Source: an uncultured Rhodospirillales bacterium
GTDB lineage: Bacteria > Pseudomonadota > Alphaproteobacteria > Acetobacterales > Acetobacteraceae
Length of the DNA: 64,000 nt
Assembly: GCA_903835235.1 (NCBI GenBank)
Contig: CAILMF010000054.1
Location: forward strand, 62,001 to 126,000
Direction of reading: 5' to 3'
Shown here in pieces: positions 1-8,626 of the stretch. The notes below the pieces were generated by a model. That model worked only from the letters and a program-made list of their open reading frames with translations, was not told the DNA's origin and did not search any database. Made by a program: the position numbers and the translations under genes. Positions within the stretch are counted from its first letter, which is position 1, and every line of letters starts with the position of its first letter.

Positions 1-1
1 C

Positions 2-160
2 GTTGATGCCGGGGAAGCCCACAACTACGCCGATTCCGGCAACGACCTGCTGGAGGCGCTGCCGCTGCCGCCGGGCCTGGCCGAGTGGGTGGCGGAGTTC
101 TGCGAGCGCCACCACAAGGACCGCAGCTTCCGCAAGCGCAAGCGGGACGCCAAGGCATGA
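2..160 (+). CDS. DUF3305 family protein, C-terminal end (partial)
   Basis: The open frame enters from the left edge and gives 52 residues, closing on a basic tail with a KDRSFRKRKRD stretch before TGA. DUF3305 proteins usually end in a similar Lys/Arg-rich tail and are found directly before a DUF3306 gene at formate dehydrogenase loci, which is the arrangement here. Its stop overlaps the next start (ATGA). The function of DUF3305 is not established; the constant position beside fdh genes suggests a maturation or accessory role. The start lies outside the window, so the family call rests on the tail and on synteny. Confidence 0.7.
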   Translation, partial: VDAGEAHNYADSGNDLLEALPLPPGLAEWVAEFCERHHKDRSFRKRKRDAKA

Positions 161-783
161 GCGACGCCGCCCCCCCCGATTCGGAACCGCCAGCCGGCTT
201 CTTCAGCCGCTGGTCCCGGCTGAAACGCGGCGAAGCCCTCCCGGAGGTGGCGCCCGCCGCGGCGCCGGATGCGCTGCCAGCCGTGGTTCCCGTGGCGCCG
301 GTGCCTGAGCAGGCGGCGGAGGAGCCGGCCTTCGACCTTTCATTGCTGCCGAAGCTGGAGGAGTTGAGCCCGGAGTCGGATATCCGCGGCTTCCTGCACA
401 AGGCGGTGCCGGCGGGGCTGCGCAACGCGGCGCTGAAGCGGATGTGGGCGCTGGACCCGGCGATCCGGGATTTCGTCGGCCCGGTGGACTATGCCTGGGA
501 CTTCAACGACCCCGCGGGGCTGCCCGGCATCTCCGAGGCGCTGACCGGTGACGTGACGTCGATGCTCGCCCGCGCTATCGGTGCTGCACCGCAGCAAGAA
601 ACCGAGGACGTCGAGGCCGAGCAGCCCGAGTTGGCTCCACAACCAGAAGTATCAACGGCAGCGCTCGCACTACCGGAACAATCCCTGCCGGCAGCGGCTT
701 CCGTCGATCCCGAGGTTGAAACCGTTTCGGTCAGGCGCCGTCATGGCGGGGCGCGACCGATTTTGACCGAGACTTCGGGGTAA
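157..783 (+). CDS. DUF3306 domain-containing protein
   Basis: A 208-residue protein starting at the ATG that overlaps the previous stop. It has the family's N-terminal FFSRWSRLKR motif (about residues 14-23), a Pro/Ala/Glu-rich linker, and the central conserved part containing LRNAALKRMW and DFNDPAGLPG (about residues 85-130). The C-terminal third is low complexity and ends in a basic RRRHGG segment. No signal peptide or membrane helix is seen, so it is probably cytoplasmic. The DUF3305-DUF3306 pair accompanies formate dehydrogenase genes in many proteobacteria, and a role in enzyme assembly is inferred only from that. Confidence 0.85.
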   Translation: MSDAAPPDSEPPAGFFSRWSRLKRGEALPEVAPAAAPDALPAVVPVAPVPEQAAEEPAFDLSLLPKLEELSPESDIRGFLHKAVPAGLRNAALKRMWALDPAIRDFVGPVDYAWDFNDPAGLPGISEALTGDVTSMLARAIGAAPQQETEDVEAEQPELAPQPEVSTAALALPEQSLPAAASVDPEVETVSVRRRHGGARPILTETSG

Positions 784-877
784 CCACCATCTTCAGGCTT
801 GCGAATAGTGCATGCCTTCAATCAATAGTGGCAGATGAACGCCGCGTTATGAACGGGCGGCGAGGGCTATAGGGTAA

Positions 878-1459
878 ATGGCATTGAACGCCGGGATCGA
901 TCCGCTGGACCAGGAACGCGCAAGGGTCTTCTCCTTGCTCGGGCACCTGCTTGCCGCCGCGCCGGATGCGGCGCTGCTGCGCGGGCTGGCGGGGCTCAGC
1001 GGCAATGCCTCCCCGCTGGGGCGCGCCACCGTCGCCCTGGCCCAGGCTGCCGAAGCCACCAGCGAAGAAGCGGTGCGGCGCGAATATGCCGCGCTGTTCA
1101 CCGGCGTCGCCCGGGGCGAGCTGCTGCCCTATGCCAGCTACTACCTGACCGGCTTCCTGCATGAACGCCCGCTGGCGGAGTTGCGTCGGGAACTGGCGCG
1201 GCTGGGCATCGACCGCGCTGCCGGCGTGGCCGAGCCGGAGGACCACATCGCCTTCTGCTGCGAGGCCATGGCGGGTATGCTTTCCGGCGCGTTCGACGGC
1301 GACGCCGACGCCTTCCTCGCGCGCCACCTGAAGCCCTGGGCCGGGCGTTGCTTCGCCGACCTTGAAGCCGCGGAAAACGCCACCTTCTACCGTGCGGTTG
1401 GGGCCTTTGGCCGCACCGTCATGGATATCGAGACCGCCGCCGCCGATCTGGCGGCCTGA
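878..1459 (+). CDS. TorD/DmsD-family molybdoenzyme chaperone
   Basis: This 193-residue, largely helical cytoplasmic protein has the TorD-family core: an EYAALFTG motif (about residue 70), a PYASYYLTGFLHERPL segment (about 88-103) and a PEDHIAFCCEAMAGM helix (about 125-140). TorD-like chaperones bind the Tat signal peptide of a molybdoenzyme and hold it until the cofactor is inserted. The likely client is the FdhA precursor encoded 255 bases downstream, which carries a twin-arginine signal. It starts at an ATG 94 bases after the DUF3306 stop. Confidence 0.85.
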   Translation: MALNAGIDPLDQERARVFSLLGHLLAAAPDAALLRGLAGLSGNASPLGRATVALAQAAEATSEEAVRREYAALFTGVARGELLPYASYYLTGFLHERPLAELRRELARLGIDRAAGVAEPEDHIAFCCEAMAGMLSGAFDGDADAFLARHLKPWAGRCFADLEAAENATFYRAVGAFGRTVMDIETAAADLAA

Positions 1460-1479
1460 TTTTGCCGGGAGAGAACGTC

Positions 1480-1698
1480 ATGTCCGAACAGAAACCGGCC
1501 GAACGTCGCGGCTTCCTGCACGCCCTCGGCCTTGCCGCCGTCGCGGCCCCCGCCGCTGCCAGCGCCGCCGAGGAGGTGCGCGCCGATGCCGTGCCGCCGG
1601 GCACCGCGCGGAAGGAAGGGCGCAGCGACCGCACCAAGGCGCGCTACCAGGCGGGCAGCGCCGATGTGCAGGCCTTCTACAACACCAATCGGTACTGA
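1480..1698 (+). CDS. Formate dehydrogenase region Tat-target small protein
   Basis: A 72-residue protein with an early twin-arginine motif (ERRGFLHALG, residues 8-17), an Ala-rich hydrophobic stretch and a probable AXA-type cleavage site near residue 30. The mature part ends in DVQAFYNTNRY. This layout matches the small proteins described as formate dehydrogenase region Tat targets (TIGR02811 type), always encoded next to fdhA. The ATG at 1480 is preceded by GGGAGA. It lies 15 bases before fdhA, so the two are surely co-transcribed. It may be a periplasmic accessory subunit; no enzymatic motif is visible. Confidence 0.8.
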   Translation: MSEQKPAERRGFLHALGLAAVAAPAAASAAEEVRADAVPPGTARKEGRSDRTKARYQAGSADVQAFYNTNRY

Positions 1699-1713
1699 GC
1701 GGGAGAACCGGCG

Positions 1714-4635
1714 ATGCTGATCAAGCGCAGCGACGGCAAGGCGGCACGGCAGCGGCTGGCTTCCGCCTACCAGGGTCTTTCGGGCGGCGGGCTGGACCGC
1801 CGTGGCTTCCTGCGCCAGGCAGGGCTTGGCGGCGCGGGCCTGGCGGCGCTGGGCGCGCTGCCGGCGCTGACCGCGCGCCGCGCGGAGGCGGGGCCGACCA
1901 ACTTCGCCCAGCCGATCACCCGGCGGAAGAACATGTGCACCCATTGTTCGGTGGGCTGCTCGGTCATCGCCGAAGTGCAGAATGGCGTCTGGGTTGGCCA
2001 GGAGCCGGCCTGGGAATCGCCGATCAACCGCGGCACGCATTGCGCCAAGGGCGCTTCGGTGCGGGAGATCGTGCATGGCGACCGCCGGCTGAAATACCCG
2101 ATGAAGCTGGTGGGCGGCGAGTGGCGCCGGATCAGCTGGGCGACGGCGGTCGAGGAGATCGGCGAGAAGATGGCGGCGATCCGCGCCGCCTCCGGCCCCG
2201 ACAGCGTGTTCATGCTGGGCAGCGCCAAGTTCACCAATGAAGCCGCCTACCTGTTCCGCAAGTTCTCGGCGTTCTGGGGTACCAACAACGTCGACCACCA
2301 GGCGCGCATCTGCCATTCCACCACGGTGGCGGGCGTGGCGAACACCTGGGGCTACGGCGCGCAGACCAACAGCTACAACGACATCCGCAATGCCAAGACC
2401 ATGATCATCATGGGCGGCAACCCCGCGGAGGCGCATCCGGTCTCGCTCCAGCACGTGCTGACGGGCAAGGAGCTGAACCGCTCCAACCTGATCGTCATCG
2501 ACCCGCGCTTCACCCGCACCGCGGCGCATGCCACGGAATATGTGCGGCTGCGCCCGGGCACCGATATTCCGATCATGTGGGGCATGCTCTGGCACATCTT
2601 CCGCAATGGCTGGGAAGACAAGAAGTTCATCGCCGAGCGCGTCCACGGCATGGAAGACGTCCGCAAGGAAGTCGAGAAGTGGGACCCGGCCGAGGTTGAG
2701 CGCGTCACCGGCGTGCCGGGCGCGCAGCTGGAGCGCATCTCCAAGATCTTCGCGACCGAAAAGCCCAGCACGCTGATCTGGTGCATGGGCGTCACCCAGC
2801 ACACCGTTGGAACGGCGAACGTACGCGCCCTCTGCACGCTGCTGCTGGCCACCGGCAATGTCGGCGCGCCCGGCACCGGCGCCAACATCTTCCGCGGTCA
2901 CACCAACGTCCAGGGCGCCACCGACCTTGGCCTGGATGTGACCACGCTGCCGGCCTATTACGGCCTGGATGAGAATGCCTGGCGCCACTGGTGCCGGGTG
3001 TGGGAGACCGACTACGCCTGGATGCAGGGCCGCTTCGGTTCCAAGGCGCTCATGGAACTGCCGGGCATTCCCAGCACGCGCTGGTTCGACGCCACCATGA
3101 TGCCGGGCGAGCGCAACAAGGAAGGCGCCGGCGAGGCCTATGTCCAGCAGCCCGACAGCTACAAGGGCATGGTGGTGTTCGGCCATGGCGGCAACACCGT
3201 CACCCGCATGCCGGAGATGCTGAAGGGGCTGGAGAAGCTGGAACTGCTGGTCGTCGCCGACCCGCACCCGACGACGTTCAGCCAGATCAGCAACCGCCGC
3301 GACGGCACCTACCTGCTGCCGATCTGCACCAGCTTCGAGATGGATGGCAGCCGCACCGCCTCCAACCGCTCCCTGCAATGGGGCGAGAAGATCGTCGAGC
3401 CGATCTTCGAGAGCAAGACCGACTACGAGGCGATCTACCTGCTGGCCAAGAAGCTCGGTTTTGCCGACCGGATGTTCAAGAACATCAAGGTCGAGAACAA
3501 CCAGCCGCTGGCCGAGGACCTGCTGCGCGAGATCAACCGCGGCGCCTGGAGCATCGGCTACACCGGGCAATCGCCGGAGCGCCTCAAGCTGCACATGGCG
3601 CACCAGGACCAGTTCGACATCGTGACGCTGCGCGGCAAGCCGGGCACGCCGGTGGCCGGCGACTTCTATGGCATGCCCTGGCCGTGCTGGGGCACGCCGG
3701 AGCAGAAGCACCCCGGCACCCACCAGCTGTACAACACCAACCTGCACGTCAAGGAAGGCGGCGGCACCTTCCGCGCCCGCTTCGGCGTGGAGCGCAATGG
3801 CCAGACCCTGCTGGCCGAGGGCAGCTATTCCAAGGGCAGCGAGATCCAGGACGGCTACCCCGAGTTCACCGTGGCGGTGCTGAAGCGGCTGGGCTGGCTG
3901 GAGGAGCTGACCGAGCGCGAGCGCGCCAGCATCGAGTTCCACTTCGGCCCGAACATTGACCGCGCCAGCTGGGCCAACGACCTGTCGGGCGGCATCCAGC
4001 GCGTGGTGATGGAGCATGGCTGCGTGCCCTATGGCAACGCCAAGGCCCGCGCCAATGCCTGGAACCTGCCGGACCCGGTGCCGGTGCACCGCGAGCCGAT
4101 CTACACGTCTCGTACCGATCTCATTGCGAAGTACCCGACCCTGCCGGACCGCCGTGGCTTCCGCATGCCGCATCTGGGTGTCTCGGTGCAGAACCGCAGC
4201 ACCACGGTGGTCAAGGACTTCCCGATCATCCTCAGCTCTGGCCGCCTGGTGGAGTACGAGGGCGGTGGCGAGGAGACCCGGTCGAACAAGTGGCTGGCCG
4301 AGTTGCAGCAGGACATGTTCGTCGAGATCAACCCCGCCGATGCCGCCTCGCGCGGGATCAAGGACGGCGGCTGGGTCTGGGTGATGGGTCCGGAAAGCCA
4401 GAGCAAGGCCAAGATGAAGGCGCTGGTGACCGAGCGGGTCGCCGCCGGCGTGGCCTGGATGCCCTTCCACTTCGGTGGCTGGTGGCAGGGCGAGGACCGC
4501 CGCAAATACTACCCGGCCGGGACCGACCCGGTGGTGCTGGGCGAAAGCGTCAACAGCATCACCACCTACGGCTACGACCCGGTGACCTACATGCAGGAAA
4601 CCAAGTGCACGCTCTGCCAGATCCGCGCGGCGTAA
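1714..4635 (+). CDS. fdhA: Formate dehydrogenase catalytic subunit alpha (Cys type)
   Basis: A 973-residue molybdopterin oxidoreductase that oxidises formate to CO2 at a bis-MGD molybdenum or tungsten centre. Tat signal LDRRGFLRQAG at residues 27-37 sends the folded enzyme to the periplasm. The 4Fe-4S ligands are Cys75, Cys78, Cys82 and Cys110. The active-site pair aligned with Sec-His of E. coli FdnG is Cys200-His201 (context VDHQARICHS), so this is a non-selenium enzyme. The MGGNPAEAHP pterin-binding segment follows at about residue 235. Length and order fit FDH-N/FDH-O type alpha subunits. The FdhB gene starts 16 bases later. Confidence 0.95.
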   Translation: MLIKRSDGKAARQRLASAYQGLSGGGLDRRGFLRQAGLGGAGLAALGALPALTARRAEAGPTNFAQPITRRKNMCTHCSVGCSVIAEVQNGVWVGQEPAWESPINRGTHCAKGASVREIVHGDRRLKYPMKLVGGEWRRISWATAVEEIGEKMAAIRAASGPDSVFMLGSAKFTNEAAYLFRKFSAFWGTNNVDHQARICHSTTVAGVANTWGYGAQTNSYNDIRNAKTMIIMGGNPAEAHPVSLQHVLTGKELNRSNLIVIDPRFTRTAAHATEYVRLRPGTDIPIMWGMLWHIFRNGWEDKKFIAERVHGMEDVRKEVEKWDPAEVERVTGVPGAQLERISKIFATEKPSTLIWCMGVTQHTVGTANVRALCTLLLATGNVGAPGTGANIFRGHTNVQGATDLGLDVTTLPAYYGLDENAWRHWCRVWETDYAWMQGRFGSKALMELPGIPSTRWFDATMMPGERNKEGAGEAYVQQPDSYKGMVVFGHGGNTVTRMPEMLKGLEKLELLVVADPHPTTFSQISNRRDGTYLLPICTSFEMDGSRTASNRSLQWGEKIVEPIFESKTDYEAIYLLAKKLGFADRMFKNIKVENNQPLAEDLLREINRGAWSIGYTGQSPERLKLHMAHQDQFDIVTLRGKPGTPVAGDFYGMPWPCWGTPEQKHPGTHQLYNTNLHVKEGGGTFRARFGVERNGQTLLAEGSYSKGSEIQDGYPEFTVAVLKRLGWLEELTERERASIEFHFGPNIDRASWANDLSGGIQRVVMEHGCVPYGNAKARANAWNLPDPVPVHREPIYTSRTDLIAKYPTLPDRRGFRMPHLGVSVQNRSTTVVKDFPIILSSGRLVEYEGGGEETRSNKWLAELQQDMFVEINPADAASRGIKDGGWVWVMGPESQSKAKMKALVTERVAAGVAWMPFHFGGWWQGEDRRKYYPAGTDPVVLGESVNSITTYGYDPVTYMQETKCTLCQIRAA

Positions 4636-4651
4636 GGGGAGGAATCAACCA

Positions 4652-5248
4652 ATGGCTCGCATGAAGTTCCTCTGCGACGCGGACCGTTGCATCGAGTGCA
4701 ACGCCTGCGTCACCGCCTGCAAGAACGAGCACGAGGTGCCCTGGGGCATCAACCGGCGCCGCGTGGTGACGCTGAACGACGGCAAGCCCGGCGAACGCAG
4801 CATCAGCATGGCCTGCATGCACTGCACGGATGCGCCCTGCGCCGCGGTCTGCCCGGTGAACTGCTTCTACACCACGGCCGATGCCATCGTGCTGCACGAC
4901 AAGGACCTGTGCATCGGCTGCGGCTATTGCTTCTACGCCTGCCCGTTCGGCGCGCCGCAATATCCGCGCGTCGGCAATTTCGGCGGCCGCGGCAAGATGG
5001 ACAAGTGCACCTATTGCGCCGGCGGCCCGCAGGCCGACAACAGCGCCGCCGAGTACATCCAGTACGGCGCCAACCGCATCGCCGAGGGCAAGCTGCCGCT
5101 GTGCGCGGAGATGTGCAGCACCAAGGCGCTGCTGGCCGGTGACGGCGACATCATCGCCAGCATCTACCGCGAGCGTGTGAGCAAGCGCGGCTATGGCAGC
5201 GGCGCCTGGGGCTGGCGCACCGCCTACAAGGAAGGGGTGCAGGCGTGA
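4652..5248 (+). CDS. fdhB: Formate dehydrogenase iron-sulfur subunit beta
   Basis: A 198-residue ferredoxin-type subunit that passes electrons from FdhA to the membrane cytochrome b. It has cysteine groups for four [4Fe-4S] clusters: CIECNACVTAC near the N-terminus, CMHCTDAPCAAVCP at about 52-65, CIGCGYCFYACP at about 85-96, and CTYC followed by CAEMC further on. No signal peptide is seen, so it probably travels with FdhA through Tat. It is shorter than E. coli FdnH and lacks its C-terminal membrane helix. A GGGGAGGA ribosome site precedes the ATG. The stop overlaps the fdhC start by one base. Confidence 0.93.
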   Translation: MARMKFLCDADRCIECNACVTACKNEHEVPWGINRRRVVTLNDGKPGERSISMACMHCTDAPCAAVCPVNCFYTTADAIVLHDKDLCIGCGYCFYACPFGAPQYPRVGNFGGRGKMDKCTYCAGGPQADNSAAEYIQYGANRIAEGKLPLCAEMCSTKALLAGDGDIIASIYRERVSKRGYGSGAWGWRTAYKEGVQA

Positions 5249-6234
5249 TGCGCGCGCTCCTCCTCACCCTGGCGCTGCTGTGCGCGGCGCCGGCCTTTGC
5301 CCAGGCGCCGGCGCCGTTCACCACCCGTGACCAGACCTCGGCTGAGGAACTGGAACTGCAGCGCGCGCTCCAGGGCGGCACCATCAGCGGCCGGGTCAGC
5401 ATTCCCGATACCAAGTCGGGCAATCTGGTGCAGCCGGAAGGCGAGAACTGGCGCCAGTTCCACAACCGCACGCTCTACACCGTGGGGGCTGTTGCGGTCT
5501 GCGGCGTGCTCGGCCTGCTGTGGCTGTTCTATACCATGAAGGGCCGCATCCGCATCGCCGGCGGGCCGTCTGGCCGGACCATGCAGCGCTTCAACCTGCT
5601 GGAGCGGACCAACCACTGGATGGTCGCCAGCAGCTTCATCGTGCTGATGCTGAGCGGGCTGAACCTGACCTTCGGCCGCTACATCATCCTGCCGACCCTG
5701 GGGCCGGAGGCGTTCACCACGCTGAGCATGTGGGGCAAGGTGGCGCACAACTTCCTCAGCTTCCCCTTCGTGCTGGGGCTGGTGGTGATGTTCCTGCTGT
5801 GGGCGAAGGACAATCTGCCGCACCCGCGCGACCTGGAATGGCTGAAGATGGGCGGTGGCTTCATCGGCCGTGGCCACCCGGAAGCGGGCCGCTTCAACGC
5901 CGGGCAGAAGGGCGTGTTCTGGATCACCATGCTGGGCGGCGCCGCGGTGGCGGTGACCGGCTATATCCTGGTCTTCCCGTTCTTCGTGACCGACATCGCC
6001 GGCCAGCAGCTGGCGCACATGATCCACGGCGTGCTGGCCATGCTGATGATTGCGGCTATCCTGGCGCATATCTACATCGGCTCGGTCGGCATGGAGGGCG
6101 CGGTTGACGCCATGACCACCGGCCAGGTCGACTACAACTGGGCCAGGGAGCACCATAGCCTGTGGGTGGATCAGGAACTCGCGAAGGCGCGCACCACGAT
6201 CGACCCCGGCGCCAAGACTGCCGGCGCGGACTGA
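5248..6234 (+). CDS. fdhC: Formate dehydrogenase cytochrome b subunit gamma
   Basis: A 328-residue membrane protein that takes electrons from FdhB and reduces quinone. It begins with a cleavable-looking signal peptide ending near AFAQAP, then a periplasmic segment, a helix around residues 75-95 and three further helices. Histidines expected to bind the two b hemes occur in the ERTNHWMVA helix, the VAHNFLSF helix and the QLAHMIHGVLAM and ILAHIYIGS helices. The ATG at 5248 overlaps the fdhB stop (TGATG); a GTG three bases earlier is the alternative. The cluster's structural genes end here. Confidence 0.92.
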   Translation: MRALLLTLALLCAAPAFAQAPAPFTTRDQTSAEELELQRALQGGTISGRVSIPDTKSGNLVQPEGENWRQFHNRTLYTVGAVAVCGVLGLLWLFYTMKGRIRIAGGPSGRTMQRFNLLERTNHWMVASSFIVLMLSGLNLTFGRYIILPTLGPEAFTTLSMWGKVAHNFLSFPFVLGLVVMFLLWAKDNLPHPRDLEWLKMGGGFIGRGHPEAGRFNAGQKGVFWITMLGGAAVAVTGYILVFPFFVTDIAGQQLAHMIHGVLAMLMIAAILAHIYIGSVGMEGAVDAMTTGQVDYNWAREHHSLWVDQELAKARTTIDPGAKTAGAD

Positions 6235-6247
6235 CGGGTCTGATCCC

Positions 6248-6757
6248 ATGCGCCTGATCGGCCTCGCGGGATGGAGCGGGGCCGGCAAGACCACGCTGCT
6301 GACCAGGCTGATCCCTTGCCTGAAGGTGCAGGGGGTCAGCGTTTCCACCATAAAGCACGCGCATCACCGGTTTGATATCGACACGCCGGGCAAGGATAGC
6401 TGGCAGCATCGCCAGGCCGGCGCCGAGCAGGTGCTGGTTGCCTCCGGCCAGCGCTGGGCGCTGATGACGGAGCTGCGCGCGCAACCGGAGCCGACGCTGG
6501 GCTTCCTGCTGTCGCGGCTTTCGCCGGTGGACCTGGTGATCGTCGAGGGCTTCAAGCGCGACGGCCACCCGAAGCTGGAGGTGCATCGCAGCGCCAACGG
6601 CAAGCCCTGGCTGCATCCGGAAGATCCCGCGATTGTTGGCGTGGCCAGCGACGTGGCGCCGCCGGGCGGCCGCGCCTGGGTTGCGCTGGACGATGCCGAG
6701 GCCATTGCCGCGCTGGTGCTGCGCCATGCGGTGGAGGTTGCGCCATGGCGCAGCTGA
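6248..6757 (+). CDS. mobB: Molybdopterin-guanine dinucleotide biosynthesis protein MobB
   Basis: A 169-residue P-loop GTPase with Walker A GWSGAGKTT at residues 8-16, an HAHHRFDIDTPGKDSW segment and an LVIVEGFKRDGHPKLEV segment typical of MobB. MobB assists MobA in forming the guanine dinucleotide form of the molybdenum cofactor needed by bis-MGD enzymes such as FdhA. It begins 13 bases after fdhC and its 3' end overlaps moeA by 13 bases, so cofactor supply is physically tied to the enzyme operon. MobA itself is not in this window. Confidence 0.92.
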   Translation: MRLIGLAGWSGAGKTTLLTRLIPCLKVQGVSVSTIKHAHHRFDIDTPGKDSWQHRQAGAEQVLVASGQRWALMTELRAQPEPTLGFLLSRLSPVDLVIVEGFKRDGHPKLEVHRSANGKPWLHPEDPAIVGVASDVAPPGGRAWVALDDAEAIAALVLRHAVEVAPWRS

Positions 6758-7989
6758 CCGACGACTGCTTCGCCTTCGGTGGCGCGCTGCTGAGCGTGGA
6801 GCAGGCCGAGGCGCTGATCACCGAGCGCGTGCCGCCGCTGGCGGGCAGCGAGGCGGTGGTACTGCATGCGGCGCGCGGCCGGGTGCTGGCCGAGGCATTG
6901 CAGGCTGGCGTGGCCTTGCCGCCCTTCTTCAATGCGGCGGTGGATGGCTACGCGTTTCGGCACGCGGACCTGGGCGCCGGTGAGACGGCGCTGCCGCTGG
7001 CTGGGCGCATCGCCGCCGGGCATGACGGTGGCGCGCTGCCGGCGCGCAGTGCGATGCGGATTTTTACGGGTGCACCGATGCCGCCCGGCGCCGACAGTGT
7101 GCTGATGCAGGAAGACGCGCGCGAGGCCGATGGCGCGGTGCTGGTGCCGCCTGGCCTGAAGCCCGGCGCCAATGCCCGCCCGGCCGGCGAGGATGTGGCG
7201 CTGGGCGCCCTTGCGCTGGCCGCCGGCACCCGGCTGCACGCGCCGCAGATCGGCCTGGCCGCGGCGCTGGGCAATGCCACGCTGGCGGTGCGGCCGCTGG
7301 TGCGCGTCGGCGTGTTTTCCACTGGGGACGAGCTGGCCACGCCGGGCACTGCGCTGGGGCCGGCGCAGACCTATGACAGCAACCGCTTCACCCTGCTGGC
7401 GCTGCTGGGCGGGTTGCCGGTGCTGGCGACGGACCTTGGCATTCTGCCGGACAACGCCGCCGAGACTTCTCGGGCGATGGCGGCGGCGGCCGGCGCGCAC
7501 GACCTGCTGCTGACCAGCGGCGGGGTTTCCACCGGCGAGGAAGACCATGTCCGCGGCGCCATCGAGCAGGGCGGCAGCCTGGTGTTCTGGCGCCTGGCGG
7601 TGAAGCCGGGGCGGCCCGCGGCGATGGGCGTGATTGGTGGCACGCCGGTGCTGGGTCTGCCGGGCAATCCGGTGGCCGCCGTCGTCACCTTCCTGCACCT
7701 GGCGCGGCCGATGATTTTGCGCCTGGCCGGGGCGCGGCCGGAGGCGCTGCCGCGCTTCCCGGCGCAGGCGGCGTTCAAGTACCGCAAGAAGGCGGGTCGG
7801 CGGGAATATGTGCGGGTGCGGCTGGCGCCCGGCACGCCGCTGCCTCGCGCGGAAAAATTCGAGCGCGAGGGCGCGGGGCTGCTGACCAGCCTGACCGAAT
7901 GCGACGCCTTCGCCGAGTTGGGCGAGGAGGTGACGGCGGTGGCGCCGGGGGATACGGTTGCGGTGCTGCCCTTCGCCGCATGCTTCTGA
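6745..7989 (+). CDS. moeA: Molybdopterin molybdotransferase MoeA
   Basis: A 414-residue protein of usual MoeA length that inserts molybdate into adenylylated molybdopterin. Landmarks: FFNAAVDGYAF (about residues 59-69, the substrate-binding DGYA motif), FTGAPMPPGADSV (about 110), FSTGDELATPG (about 192), LTSGGVSTGEEDHV (about 252-265) and GLPGNPVAAVVTF (about 307). The start codon lies inside mobB, indicating translational coupling. A GC-rich palindrome (7994-8003) follows the stop before the ubiX-like gene and may separate the units. Confidence 0.93.
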   Translation: MAQLTDDCFAFGGALLSVEQAEALITERVPPLAGSEAVVLHAARGRVLAEALQAGVALPPFFNAAVDGYAFRHADLGAGETALPLAGRIAAGHDGGALPARSAMRIFTGAPMPPGADSVLMQEDAREADGAVLVPPGLKPGANARPAGEDVALGALALAAGTRLHAPQIGLAAALGNATLAVRPLVRVGVFSTGDELATPGTALGPAQTYDSNRFTLLALLGGLPVLATDLGILPDNAAETSRAMAAAAGAHDLLLTSGGVSTGEEDHVRGAIEQGGSLVFWRLAVKPGRPAAMGVIGGTPVLGLPGNPVAAVVTFLHLARPMILRLAGARPEALPRFPAQAAFKYRKKAGRREYVRVRLAPGTPLPRAEKFEREGAGLLTSLTECDAFAELGEEVTAVAPGDTVAVLPFAACF

Positions 7990-8035
7990 GCGCGGGGCGC
8001 CCCGGCGCGACCCCGCCTGAACCCAGGAACCTGCC

Positions 8036-8626
8036 ATGTCCCAGCGCCTGATCGTCGGCATATCCGGTGCCTCCGGCGCCATCTACGGCGTGCGCCTGCT
8101 GGAGCTGCTGAAGGGCAGTGGCGTGGAGACGCACCTGATCATGTCGCAGACCGCGCGGATCACCCTGGCGACGGAAACCGAGTACAGCGTGAAGCAGGTG
8201 GAAGCCCTGGCCGATGTGGTGCACGCGCATGGCGACCTGGCCGATGCCTGCTCCTCCGGCAGCTTCCGCACGCTGGGCATGGTGGTGGCGCCGTGCAGCG
8301 TGAAGACGTTGGCGGAAATCGCCACGGGCGTGACGCCGAACCTGCTGTCGCGCTCCGCCGATGTGGTGCTGAAGGAACGCCGCCGCCTGGTGCTGATGCT
8401 GCGCGAGACGCCGCTGCATCTCGGCCATATCCGCAACATGGCGCAGGTGACGGAAATGGGCGCGGTGGTCTACCCGCCGGTGCCGGCCTTCTACGCCAAG
8501 CCGGCGACACTGGCGGAAATGGTGGACCACACGCTCGGCCGGGTGCTGGACCTGTTCGATATCGACGCCGGTACGGTGCGCCGCTGGCAGGGCCCCGGGA
8601 AATTGAAGGTGGGGAAGCAAGCATGA
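8036..8626 (+). CDS. ubiX: UbiX-family flavin prenyltransferase
   Basis: A 196-residue flavoprotein with the UbiX/Pad1 fold signatures GISGASGAIYG (residues 8-18) and VVAPCSVKTLAEIATG (about 83-98), plus the ERRRLVLMLRETPLH segment (about 119-133). UbiX enzymes attach a dimethylallyl group to FMN to make the prenylated flavin used by UbiD decarboxylases. A UbiD-family gene starts on its stop codon, which strongly supports the pairing. Because a Bug receptor follows, this pair may serve carboxylate catabolism rather than ubiquinone synthesis; that is inference. Confidence 0.9.
   Translation: MSQRLIVGISGASGAIYGVRLLELLKGSGVETHLIMSQTARITLATETEYSVKQVEALADVVHAHGDLADACSSGSFRTLGMVVAPCSVKTLAEIATGVTPNLLSRSADVVLKERRRLVLMLRETPLHLGHIRNMAQVTEMGAVVYPPVPAFYAKPATLAEMVDHTLGRVLDLFDIDAGTVRRWQGPGKLKVGKQA

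Noticed and set aside
1387-4470. A 1027-codon open frame on the minus strand opposite fdhA
   Set aside because: It is a reverse shadow of fdhA, arising from the GC-rich third positions. It has no motif and a His/Arg/Gln-rich composition typical of such shadows.
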